Shown here piece after piece: positions 8,631 to 16,953 of a stretch of 64,000 bases of DNA. How positions within the stretch are numbered: position 1 is the stretch's first letter; every line of letters begins with the position of its first letter. The notes beneath the pieces are model-generated. The model did not search any database. It was not told the DNA's origin and saw only the letters and a list, made by a program, of their open reading frames with translations. This DNA is from Paenibacillus xylanilyticus (GTDB lineage Bacteria > Bacillota > Bacilli > Paenibacillales > Paenibacillaceae), in NCBI RefSeq assembly GCF_013359935.1, contig NZ_JABMCB010000201.1, positions 496,001 to 560,000 on the forward strand. The letters run 5' to 3'. Position numbers and translations under genes: made by a program.

Positions 8631-9779
8631 ATGAAACTTCGTATGGCAACTCCGGGACCGACGCAGGTTCCCAATGAAATTTTAATGGCTGGTGCAAAGG
8701 AAGTCATTCATCATCGTTCACCACAAATGCAGACATTGATTGAGGAAATTAATCAGGAGCTTCCCAAATGGTTTCGGACACAAAACGATGTTTACATTTT
8801 ACTTTCATCAGGGACCGGGGCGATGGAGGCGGCAATTTCTAATAGCTTAAATATTGGCGACAAGGCAATCGTAGTGTCCAATGGGTATTTCGGTGAGCGA
8901 TTTGTAGATATTTGCCGCATTCAGGGTGTCGAAGTGGTAGAGATCCGCACTCCATGGGGAACATCTGCCTCAATGGAATCCATTGCGGCAACGTACGAAC
9001 TGCACCCGGATGCAAAGGCCATCTTAGTAGTCTATAGTGAGACTTCTACAGGAGTTAAGAACGATATCCAAAGTATTGGGCAGTATTTTAAGGATAAAGA
9101 TACGCTCGTTATTGTGGATGCAATCAGTGGTTTGTTATCTCATGCGCTAGAGATGGACGAGTGGGGGCTGGATATCGTACTCGCTGCATCACATAAAGGA
9201 TTTATGATGCCACCTGGACTCGCTTTTGTTAGTGTGTCCGCAAAAGCATGGAATGTCATTGATCGGGTGAAGCCGCGCAGTTATTATTTCTCTTTTGCAC
9301 GTTATCGCAAATTTTATCCGATGGCTCCTTCAAGCCCTGGTGTATCTCTGCTTCAAGCTCTGCAGGTATCTTTACAATTATTAAATCATGAAGGTTACGA
9401 TGCTTGTGTACGGAGGCATCAAGGGATTGCTAAGGCGGTAGGAGCTGCACTTGAAGCATTAGGTTTTGAATTGTTCGTTCAGGATCCGAAGGTAAGAAGT
9501 AATACGGTTACCGTTGCTAAAGCACCTGGTGGTATGTCAGCAAAAATGTTACTTCAAATCCTCAGTAACAAATTTGGGCTTACCGTAACAGGCGGACAAG
9601 GTGAATTAAAAGATACCGGTATTCGAATTGGTCATGTCGGTGCAGTTGATGTAATCGACATAATGGGTATTTTCGGTGCTATTGAAATGAGTTTAAGCGA
9701 AATGGGCTATACCTTTGATCGAGGAAGTAGTCTGCAAGCCATTCAAAATTCATTAGCGGAGGAATCAGTCTATGTTTAA
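8631..9779 (+). CDS. Class V aminotransferase (PhnW/serine-glyoxylate type)
   Basis: This is a PLP aminotransferase of the alanine/serine-glyoxylate and 2-aminoethylphosphonate aminotransferase group. The start ATPGPTQVPNEIL is typical. K189 in LAASHKGFMMPPG is the expected Schiff-base lysine, and a VDAISGLLS segment lies before it. It may aminate the 2-keto acid produced by the RhiG-like aldolase to give 2-amino-4-hydroxy-5-phosphonopentanoate, or convert phosphonoacetaldehyde to 2-aminoethylphosphonate. I chose ATG 8631, 10 bases after an AGAGAGGA site. An in-frame ATG at 8553 lies inside the YjbQ-like gene and has no ribosome site. Confidence 0.83.
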   Translation: MKLRMATPGPTQVPNEILMAGAKEVIHHRSPQMQTLIEEINQELPKWFRTQNDVYILLSSGTGAMEAAISNSLNIGDKAIVVSNGYFGERFVDICRIQGVEVVEIRTPWGTSASMESIAATYELHPDAKAILVVYSETSTGVKNDIQSIGQYFKDKDTLVIVDAISGLLSHALEMDEWGLDIVLAASHKGFMMPPGLAFVSVSAKAWNVIDRVKPRSYYFSFARYRKFYPMAPSSPGVSLLQALQVSLQLLNHEGYDACVRRHQGIAKAVGAALEALGFELFVQDPKVRSNTVTVAKAPGGMSAKMLLQILSNKFGLTVTGGQGELKDTGIRIGHVGAVDVIDIMGIFGAIEMSLSEMGYTFDRGSSLQAIQNSLAEESVYV

Positions 9780-10041
9780 GTTATACCAAAGAGAAAAATG
9801 TCCCTATTGTAAGCCTGTGAGGGAACTGTTAACCGACCTGGGTGTTTCTTACATCAATATCAATGTTACGAAAGAAAGATCCGAAAGAACAGAACTGATT
9901 GAGCTTACGGGTGTACCTTTTGTCCCGGCTCTGCATGATGGAGATCATATTCTTGCGGGCCGCTTAGAAGATAACCAGCATATTCTTGAATACATTCAAC
10001 AGCATTTTTCCAAAGTAGAACAGGACGTTAGTGCGAAATGA
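9772..10041 (+). CDS. Glutaredoxin-like protein
   Basis: This 89-residue thioredoxin-fold protein has the dithiol motif CPYC at residues 9-12 of YQREKCPYCKPVRELL and the TGVPFVPAL cis-proline segment, so it is a standard glutaredoxin/GST-N-like unit. It overlaps the aminotransferase end by 8 bases and has a GGAGG site inside that gene, so it belongs to the operon. It may keep cluster enzymes reduced, for example the Cys-rich protein at 11948. A glutathione- or bacillithiol-linked role is an alternative. Confidence 0.8.
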   Translation: MFKLYQREKCPYCKPVRELLTDLGVSYININVTKERSERTELIELTGVPFVPALHDGDHILAGRLEDNQHILEYIQQHFSKVEQDVSAK

Positions 10042-10709
10042 AGATTGCTTTAATTGGCGATATTCATAGTCGGTTTGCTCAAGCGGAACAAGTGGTAACC
10101 AAAATACGTACAGATCAAACTGAAGCGGAAATCATATGTATGGGTGATGTTTTTGAAGTGGAGAAAAAACCCGTATATTCAGCGGATGAAACTGCGATAG
10201 AACCGATGCCATTATCCGACTATGTTATGGATTCAACGCATCCATTTATCCATACACTTAATACGTTTCCAGGCGTTATCGGTAATCAGGAAGAAAAACT
10301 GATGAAGCTCATGCCTTCAACGCAAATACCTGAAAATATCGCTATCTTTTTAGGTTATCCAAGAGAAATTACCAAAGGGGATCTGCTCTTTATCCATGGT
10401 CATCAGCTGTCATGGGTAGAGAGGGACCCCGATGTGTTCCATCCATTAATTGAAAATGCAATGTTAACTTATCGGCTTTGTTTTTATGGTCATAATCATG
10501 ATCAAAGATTATTTGGTGTCAATCAGGTCGATGGAGAGATGCTTTATGAAGAAATCCCCATTCAGTTGGGGAGTCCGATACCTTTGGACAAGTATGAAAA
10601 ATACCTTATTAATGTTGGAGATATAAAGAGCACACCTTCAAAATGGGCGATTTATTGTAGTGATGCGGATACCATAACCTTTTATGAGTTATCCCCTGCC
10701 AAAGTATAG
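10038..10709 (+). CDS. Calcineurin-like metallophosphoesterase
   Basis: The metal-binding blocks of the calcineurin-type phosphoesterases are all visible in order: GDIHSR at the N-terminus, MGDVFE, GNQE, FIHGHQL and YGHNHDQ. The protein (223 residues) probably removes a phosphate or cleaves a phosphodiester from a pathway intermediate. One option is to reverse a protective modification made by the kinase or nucleotidyltransferase encoded upstream. Its ATG overlaps the stop of the glutaredoxin gene (ATGA) and has no strong ribosome site, which suggests translational coupling. Confidence 0.82.
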   Translation: MKIALIGDIHSRFAQAEQVVTKIRTDQTEAEIICMGDVFEVEKKPVYSADETAIEPMPLSDYVMDSTHPFIHTLNTFPGVIGNQEEKLMKLMPSTQIPENIAIFLGYPREITKGDLLFIHGHQLSWVERDPDVFHPLIENAMLTYRLCFYGHNHDQRLFGVNQVDGEMLYEEIPIQLGSPIPLDKYEKYLINVGDIKSTPSKWAIYCSDADTITFYELSPAKV

Positions 10710-10725
10710 AGAGGAGTATCTCATT

Positions 10726-11955
10726 GTGGCTATTTTAATAATCAATCGAAGAGATCATGCCATCACACCCTATGAAAGCTGGTTAATCTCAACAAAACAA
10801 AAACTAGTGATGTTGTCTTCCTCCGAATACCAGTTAAGTTATAATCACGTTGTAAATAACTATGAACACATGGAATGGTTCGATCATTTTTCGGTCAATG
10901 GTAATGTCGAGAAGCGAGCTATTGCTCTACATAAAATATACAAGTTCACTGCCATTATTGCTATTTCTGAATCAGATCTGATTCGTGCAGCGGAATTACG
11001 GGACTATTTAGGCATTCCAGGCCAAACGATGGAGAGTGCTTTAGCATTTCGCAATAAAGTGATGATGAAAGACAAACTAAAACATTCAGACATTCAGCTG
11101 TCGCCTTATTGCAAGGTAACTTCTAGTCTGGACGTATTGAAGTTTGTTGCATCTCATTCCTATCCAATCGTAGTGAAGAAAGTAGACGGGACAGGCTCCA
11201 AAGAAGTAGCGATCATTCATACAGAATCAGAACTGGAGCACAGATTAGAAGAAGGCTTCAAGGGAGAATGGATCGCGGAGAAATTTGTATCGGGACGAAT
11301 TTATCATATTGATGGTCTTGCCATGAAGGGGGAGCTTTTATTTTGCTGGCCTTCTGTATACATTAATTCTTGTCTCGCTTATATGGATGCGAAACCATCA
11401 GGAAGTTACATTCTAGAAGCTGATAATCCACTTGTTAAGCGGTTGAATGAGATGGTAAACCAGATTTTATCCTATCTACCATGCCCGGAGATTATTGCAT
11501 TCCACGCGGAGGTTTTCCACACAGAGGATGATGAATTAATATTGTGTGAGATTGCCAGTCGTGTAGGTGGTTCGAAGATCGGTATAACATTAAAAACGGC
11601 CTTTAATATTGATTTAATGAAAACATGGGTTCAAATGCAATGTGGTATCCCGATATCCTGGGAATCCGTTGAGAGAGAGCCGCGGACGATCAGTGGTAAT
11701 GTGCTTGTCCATCCAGGGAAAGGTACGTTTTTAGGCCCCCCAGAAACGGAGTATCCGGATGAGATAATCGATTTTGAGCTTCTTGCATCCTCTAACCAAC
11801 ACTTTAACTATGGTCGTAACTGCAATGATTGTCTGGCTTCCTTTGTATTAATTGCCAATAGTGAACAGGATATAGAAGAACGATTACTGGCAGCAGTGGA
11901 TTGGTTTCAAACGTCAATGAAATGGGACAATGGAGAAATCATTCAACATGCATAA
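10726..11955 (+). CDS. ATP-grasp ligase, first of two paralogues
   Basis: This is an ATP-grasp amino acid ligase of the type that joins amino acids without ribosomes. The nucleotide-binding domain is marked by SYPIVVKKVDGTGSKEV, and metal ligands lie in ILCEIASRVGG. The family includes RhiM-like and BacD-like L-amino acid ligases. It shares the block MESALAFRNKVMMKDK with the protein at 14352, so the two arose by duplication. I place the start at GTG 10726, 9 bases after GAGGAG (711-716 of the 10 kb line). The longer frame from 10684 would overlap the phosphoesterase gene. The product is probably a peptide bond to the phosphono amino acid. Confidence 0.82.
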   Translation: MAILIINRRDHAITPYESWLISTKQKLVMLSSSEYQLSYNHVVNNYEHMEWFDHFSVNGNVEKRAIALHKIYKFTAIIAISESDLIRAAELRDYLGIPGQTMESALAFRNKVMMKDKLKHSDIQLSPYCKVTSSLDVLKFVASHSYPIVVKKVDGTGSKEVAIIHTESELEHRLEEGFKGEWIAEKFVSGRIYHIDGLAMKGELLFCWPSVYINSCLAYMDAKPSGSYILEADNPLVKRLNEMVNQILSYLPCPEIIAFHAEVFHTEDDELILCEIASRVGGSKIGITLKTAFNIDLMKTWVQMQCGIPISWESVEREPRTISGNVLVHPGKGTFLGPPETEYPDEIIDFELLASSNQHFNYGRNCNDCLASFVLIANSEQDIEERLLAAVDWFQTSMKWDNGEIIQHA

Positions 11956-14257
11956 TCCTTCTGTCATATTTCGTTCATTGCCATCTAAAGATCAGCTGCG
12001 CTTATTTGTTAAAGATCGGATTGGAACAGTGGGTTCACTAAAGGTGGTGCCTGTTTTCGAAGAAAATCAAGAAAGCATCTTTGCTTTTCTGGAAAAAGAA
12101 GATTGCGCACATCTATTCTCGGAAAGCCCATACATACCCGTTGCTTCTGAGATCCATTGTACAGACTCCATCGAAGAATTGATTGCACAGCATAATGCTG
12201 CTCTGCCCTCTACCTGCCGCGAAGTTTGTCTGTGGGTGGAGAGTTCAACGTGGGGGGTGGAAGAATCCCTTTTTGCGTTATTATATGCTATTTATTTTAG
12301 CAAGAAAGTGGTAAGCCTGAATAGCTTGGATGAGTTCACCCAAAATAAAGGGCTAAGTGTCAGAGGCCACGATGACTCTTGGTTTTTTATTATGCCTTAC
12401 TCACTCCTAGATGGAGAAAGTAATCTTAAACTAGCTCATTTTGCAAAGCCCATGGGATTTCTTCCTTTTACCGATTACACTACTTTAAGTTTATATTTGT
12501 TGAAGCGTATCGTGCTAGAGGACAAGTTAAATAGCAGTATTCGGATGAATTCTGTGCTGGCCAATCGGATTAAACTCCGAGAGGATGAGGCCATACAGGC
12601 CGTCGCGGGTCAGATGGAAACCCATTACCTACCTCGAGATCATTGTTCCCTGGAAAGCACATCAGACTTCATGTTCCGACAAAGCAGGCTGCTCGAGTTT
12701 AACTACATGTCACATTGTCGCGAATGTGCGATCGTAATGAATGATTATTTGTTTTGTAGTGTGCAGGCAGGTGAACCCGATAATGATAACAACACTGAAG
12801 AATGCAATAAATTTGCACCACGCTGCCTGCTGCACACAGACCAATGCTGTATCGAAAATCGCAAACGGCTTTCCATCAAGGACCTGTATGCCAAATTTCT
12901 GTTTTTGAATGGCTGCAACCTTGGTGACGGAGCACAGAGCTTTATTCCATACCGTCATACGATCGTTAGAAACCTTATAGAAGGGCATGCACTAAGCGTC
13001 ATTACAACACCAAGTATTAAAATCGGTGATGTTTCTGAGAATATTCTGGCCCATAATATATCGAAATACGGGTATACCGAAGGGGTCAAAACACAGTTTA
13101 TCAATGAATTCCTTAGGTATAGCGGTATTGAAAACAACTATTACTATCAAATTGGAGATCCCAACTTGATCTATGGGGGTCTTAAAGTCAAGAAGACTTG
13201 TGTGTCCATGACTGATGCATCAAAGGTCGAAGTCACCCTGTCTGATATAGCTCAAGAAACATATGCTGAGGTTGATATTCAGGTGGAAGAATCGAGTTTG
13301 CATGGGTTGGATATTGCGAAAATATCCCTTATGGACTCTGATCATAGACAAATACCTTTACATCAGAAGAAACTTTACTTCGCTTTTATTAAAAGTGATG
13401 ATTCCAGTGTGAAATTGCTTTTGTTCTCAAACCAACCGTTTGAAAGTGATGAGATTCATGTGGTCATAACCGTACAAAATCATGTGGAAGAAGCGATGAA
13501 GCGAATTGAAATCTATCAAGATAGCCTGGACTTTTTTAGGGAATGTGTTTCCATAGGCAGCCAATTAAAAGGGAAAATAGAGGATGTCTATAACTACTGG
13601 AAGTCCATCCCTTATTTATATCGTCGATATCGCTACTGCTTACAATCGAGGAGCAAGCTGGAAAATACGCTTCGCAAATTGGAACAGAAATATTTGAATT
13701 TGAGTCATGAAATATATAGTCAGATGGTTTCCTATACAAGGAGCAAGAGGGATATATTTTTTGAAAAGATAAGCGAAAAGCGTACGAATATCACTGCGCT
13801 TGCCTTTACTTCTACTTGTTATGATTGTGGTTATGCAAGTGCAAGATTTGAATCTTCGATTATGACAGGTCCAGGGAAGTCAGTGAAACGAATAAGTTAT
13901 AAATGTTTTCAGTGTGGATGCATTTCTGATTTTCCTGAGGCTGCATTGTCGATCAAAGGGAATCCATATCTCCGTTTTGGGAGAGAGGGTTTAGAGGCGA
14001 AATTGTATGAGATAAGTAATCAGCAAAATGTGCCTCTCGAAATAAACATTGCAGGGATTAGCATTGATAGCGAACTTATTGATGTGGAGATTGATCAGGA
14101 TAAATTGGAAATTCAGCCGGGGGAAAGTTCATCCATATTTATTAAGTTGAAGCCAAGCTCGGAATTAAAGCAAGGCGTTTACTTGTTCTCTTTTTACATC
14201 TTGGTAAACAGCCAATTCTATTACTTATCCAAAACATTTGGATATGAAGAAAAGTAA
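11948..14257 (+). CDS. Large Cys-rich protein, possible caspase/C25-like fold
   Basis: I do not recognise a characterised family for this protein of about 770 residues. A central Cys-rich stretch (about residues 257-301) contains HCREC and several further cysteines. After it comes FLFLNGCNLGDG and, about 75 residues later, YYQIGDPNLIYGG. This spacing is reminiscent of the catalytic-Cys strand and GDPxL segment of caspase-like (C25/CHAT) proteins. A candidate zinc ribbon, TCYDCGYAS...YKCFQCGC, sits near residues 625-660, and the C-terminus looks like a beta-sandwich. The start could be ATG 11930 or 11948; GGAG is at 11932-11935. It overlaps the ATP-grasp gene, so it is part of the operon. A peptidase-like or scaffold role is speculative. 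Confidence 0.6.
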   Translation: MHNPSVIFRSLPSKDQLRLFVKDRIGTVGSLKVVPVFEENQESIFAFLEKEDCAHLFSESPYIPVASEIHCTDSIEELIAQHNAALPSTCREVCLWVESSTWGVEESLFALLYAIYFSKKVVSLNSLDEFTQNKGLSVRGHDDSWFFIMPYSLLDGESNLKLAHFAKPMGFLPFTDYTTLSLYLLKRIVLEDKLNSSIRMNSVLANRIKLREDEAIQAVAGQMETHYLPRDHCSLESTSDFMFRQSRLLEFNYMSHCRECAIVMNDYLFCSVQAGEPDNDNNTEECNKFAPRCLLHTDQCCIENRKRLSIKDLYAKFLFLNGCNLGDGAQSFIPYRHTIVRNLIEGHALSVITTPSIKIGDVSENILAHNISKYGYTEGVKTQFINEFLRYSGIENNYYYQIGDPNLIYGGLKVKKTCVSMTDASKVEVTLSDIAQETYAEVDIQVEESSLHGLDIAKISLMDSDHRQIPLHQKKLYFAFIKSDDSSVKLLLFSNQPFESDEIHVVITVQNHVEEAMKRIEIYQDSLDFFRECVSIGSQLKGKIEDVYNYWKSIPYLYRRYRYCLQSRSKLENTLRKLEQKYLNLSHEIYSQMVSYTRSKRDIFFEKISEKRTNITALAFTSTCYDCGYASARFESSIMTGPGKSVKRISYKCFQCGCISDFPEAALSIKGNPYLRFGREGLEAKLYEISNQQNVPLEINIAGISIDSELIDVEIDQDKLEIQPGESSSIFIKLKPSSELKQGVYLFSFYILVNSQFYYLSKTFGYEEK

Positions 14258-14351
14258 TAAATACAATTAGTGAGCAGGCAGTCACTCCAATATAAGTGGC
14301 GTATTAGAATTCATATTGGATTGCAATTATTAGTGAAATGGAGTGGAGCTT

Positions 14352-15581
14352 GTGCGAACGGTTATCATAAATAGGTTTTCTCCGAATACAGTCAATTACG
14401 AAGAGTGGCTCAGTGGTATTAATAGTGAATTCATAATCTTTTCGAAGCATAAACATATCGAGCATTTTGGTGATTTCTTCGATGAGAAAATTGGATATGA
14501 GAATGTCGATACTGACGAAAGAGTCTATTCCGCAATTGTGCAGCTTCATCAAACAAAGAAAATTGATTGGATCATTGCTGCTCACGAATTTGATTTATTG
14601 AAAGCTGGACAGCTTAGAGAATATCTAAATATTAAAGGGCAAACTGCGGAAAGTGCACTTGCTTTCAGGGATAAAGTTGTTATGAAAGAGAAGGTTTCCG
14701 AAGTAGCTAATGTACCTGCGTTCGTAAGAATAAATCATGTATTTGATTTAATAGAGTTCAAAAAGAAACATGGTCTTCCTATTGTGATCAAGCCGGTGGA
14801 TAGCGCGGCTTCTGTAGGTGTAAAAATCGTCCGTGATGAAACCGATTTTGAGCGTCTTCTAGCTAACGGTCTCGACAAGAATCTGGAGGCTGAATGTTTT
14901 GTTGATGGAGACATGTATCATATCGATGGATTATACGAAAAAAATAAAATTTTATTGTATAGCCCTTCCCGCTATATCAATGGATGCCTAGCTTTTCAGG
15001 ATAATAACTATTTGGGCTCCGTGATGTTAGATAAAGAAGACTTGCTATATGAAAGACTTCAGCAAACATTGCTATCCGTATTAAATGCACTCCCCGTACC
15101 CGACCATCCTATTGCATTTCATGCAGAGTTTTTTCATACTGCTAATGATCAAATATTATTATGTGAAGTCGCCTGTCGTGTGGGTGGAGGGGAAATTAAT
15201 GAAGGTGTAAAGTTTGCGACCGGAATTGATATATTACAAGAATCTATAAGATCCCAATGCGGTCAAACCATTAAATTAAACCAGACCTCGAATAGACTAA
15301 CGGGTTGGATGTTAGTACCTCCTCAAAACGGGAAGTTGTTATCTGTAGATTCTAATCTGCCCTTTGAATGGGTACTAAAGTGCACCATTAAAGAAGAAAA
15401 CATCGGAAAATCATTTAATGGTGCCGAATCAAGCGTAGATGCCATTGCTTCACTATTAATATATGGAGATAGTCAGACAGAGATAGAAGATCGACTGCAT
15501 ATGTTGTATTTATGGTTCCAGGAAAACACCGTGTGGGAATACCGCACTGAACCCGTCATCATAGGAAATTCTCATGAGTGA
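14352..15581 (+). CDS. ATP-grasp ligase, second paralogue
   Basis: This is the sister of the ATP-grasp protein at 10726. It shares AESALAFRDKVVMKEK, the ATP-binding LPIVIKPVDSAASVGV and the metal-binding ILLCEVACRVGGGE. Two stand-alone ligases in one cluster suggest either two peptide bonds, giving a tripeptide, or two alternative amino acid donors. The start is best placed at GTG 14352, because GGAG at 14340-14343 lies 8 bases before it and the protein then begins VRTVIINR, matching VAILIINR in the paralogue. An in-frame GTG at 14343 is less well placed. An 85-base gap separates it from the Cys-rich protein gene. Confidence 0.82.
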   Translation: MRTVIINRFSPNTVNYEEWLSGINSEFIIFSKHKHIEHFGDFFDEKIGYENVDTDERVYSAIVQLHQTKKIDWIIAAHEFDLLKAGQLREYLNIKGQTAESALAFRDKVVMKEKVSEVANVPAFVRINHVFDLIEFKKKHGLPIVIKPVDSAASVGVKIVRDETDFERLLANGLDKNLEAECFVDGDMYHIDGLYEKNKILLYSPSRYINGCLAFQDNNYLGSVMLDKEDLLYERLQQTLLSVLNALPVPDHPIAFHAEFFHTANDQILLCEVACRVGGGEINEGVKFATGIDILQESIRSQCGQTIKLNQTSNRLTGWMLVPPQNGKLLSVDSNLPFEWVLKCTIKEENIGKSFNGAESSVDAIASLLIYGDSQTEIEDRLHMLYLWFQENTVWEYRTEPVIIGNSHE

Positions 15582-16827
15582 ATTTTTTCAATTGCATCGA
15601 AATGTAAGACTGAGGGTTATTATTATTTTTTTTAGTACCCTCACATCCAACATGATCTTTCCTTTTATGTCTATCTATTTCGCCAGATTTATTGGAATTA
15701 GTGCAACAAGTTTAATTCTCTCCATTGCCATTTTGTGTAACATGACTGCAGGTATGTTGGGAGGATATTTCTCGGACCGAATAGGACGTAAGAAATTGAT
15801 GATTTTATCAGAGGGATTACGTGTAATCACGTACCTCATGTTATTGTTATCAAACTTACCCGGTAACGCTTTTCCTTATATAACCATCGTATTTTTTGTG
15901 ATGAATAGCATATGCTCCGGTTTATATGGTCCCGCCTCAGAAGCCATGCTCCTTGATGTAACTAATTCAGCACAGAGAAAATTAATGTACAGTATATTAT
16001 ATTGGGCAACCAACCTGTCCATAGCTTTGGGGGGCACGCTTGGAGCGTTACTATTCAATAACCATTTATTCTTTTTATTCATGTTGTTATTATTCTCTTC
16101 CATATGCTCGTTCATCATTACTTACAAATTTATTGTAGAAACAAACATGCCCCAAGAGGAGCAAAACAAAAAGAAAAATGTATTTAAGGATCTATTTGTT
16201 AATTATAGGACTGTAATGAAAGATTCTCTGTTTATCCTTTTCATCCTAGCTAGTATGTTGTTATTTTCGATTGAAAGCCATTTGGCAAATTTTATAGCCA
16301 TTCGCTTAGAAAATAACATTCAGGATTTTGTACTGTCACCTCTAAATTGGACGTTAGATGGAATACAGGTTTACGGTTATTTGAGAACAGAGAACACGAT
16401 ACTTGTCATTATTCTTTCAATTATTTTCACGCAATTCATAAAAACATGGCCTGAAAAAAGAACGATGTTTATAGGGTTTTTGATGTATATTTTTGGTTAT
16501 GTCATTTTATCATACAGCAATCAAGCGTGGATTTTATTCGGGATAATGGTAATAGCGGTTTTAGGTGAAGTGCTTTTTGTGCCTATTTATGAATCCCTTC
16601 TAGGAGATCTTGCCCCTGATCATTTGCGAGGTTCTTATTTGGCACTTAACAAAATTGCCACTAAAGGTGCTAGTTTGATTGGTGCAATAGGGGTTTATTT
16701 AGCACATGTTTTATCACCAATAGGCATTACCATTTTTGTTGGTTTATCTGGCGTGATCGCGATCCTATTGTTATATATGATTATGCCCGCAATTTATGAG
16801 CGTCGTAAACAAATCAATGAAATATAG
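15574..16827 (+). CDS. MFS exporter, likely product efflux and self-protection
   Basis: This 417-residue polytopic membrane protein has about 12 hydrophobic segments and the major facilitator loop motif between helices 2 and 3, GGYFSDRIGRKKL. Its gene overlaps the ATP-grasp gene by 8 bases, so the exporter is made with the peptide-forming enzymes. Export of the phosphono-peptide and self-protection are the likely roles. It is the last gene before a clear terminator. An importer role cannot be excluded from sequence. Confidence 0.85.
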   Translation: MSEFFQLHRNVRLRVIIIFFSTLTSNMIFPFMSIYFARFIGISATSLILSIAILCNMTAGMLGGYFSDRIGRKKLMILSEGLRVITYLMLLLSNLPGNAFPYITIVFFVMNSICSGLYGPASEAMLLDVTNSAQRKLMYSILYWATNLSIALGGTLGALLFNNHLFFLFMLLLFSSICSFIITYKFIVETNMPQEEQNKKKNVFKDLFVNYRTVMKDSLFILFILASMLLFSIESHLANFIAIRLENNIQDFVLSPLNWTLDGIQVYGYLRTENTILVIILSIIFTQFIKTWPEKRTMFIGFLMYIFGYVILSYSNQAWILFGIMVIAVLGEVLFVPIYESLLGDLAPDHLRGSYLALNKIATKGASLIGAIGVYLAHVLSPIGITIFVGLSGVIAILLLYMIMPAIYERRKQINEI

Positions 16828-16843
16828 TATGTATTGAATTAGG

Positions 16844-16892
16844 AGCAGGACTTCCCTAGATCATTCTGAGAGTCCTGCTTGATTTTGTTTTG
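16844..16892 (+). terminator. Rho-independent terminator after MFS gene
   Basis: A perfect 9-bp stem (AGCAGGACT at 16844-16852, AGTCCTGCT at 16871-16879) is followed by a T-rich run. It ends the main phosphonate operon and leaves the carrier-protein ligase at 16954 as a separate unit or a read-through gene. Confidence 0.75.
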
Positions 16893-16953
16893 ATTCATTA
16901 TGTTACACTCTTCAATGCTTTGTATAGTTTCAATCCGAAGGAGGTAATTAGTC

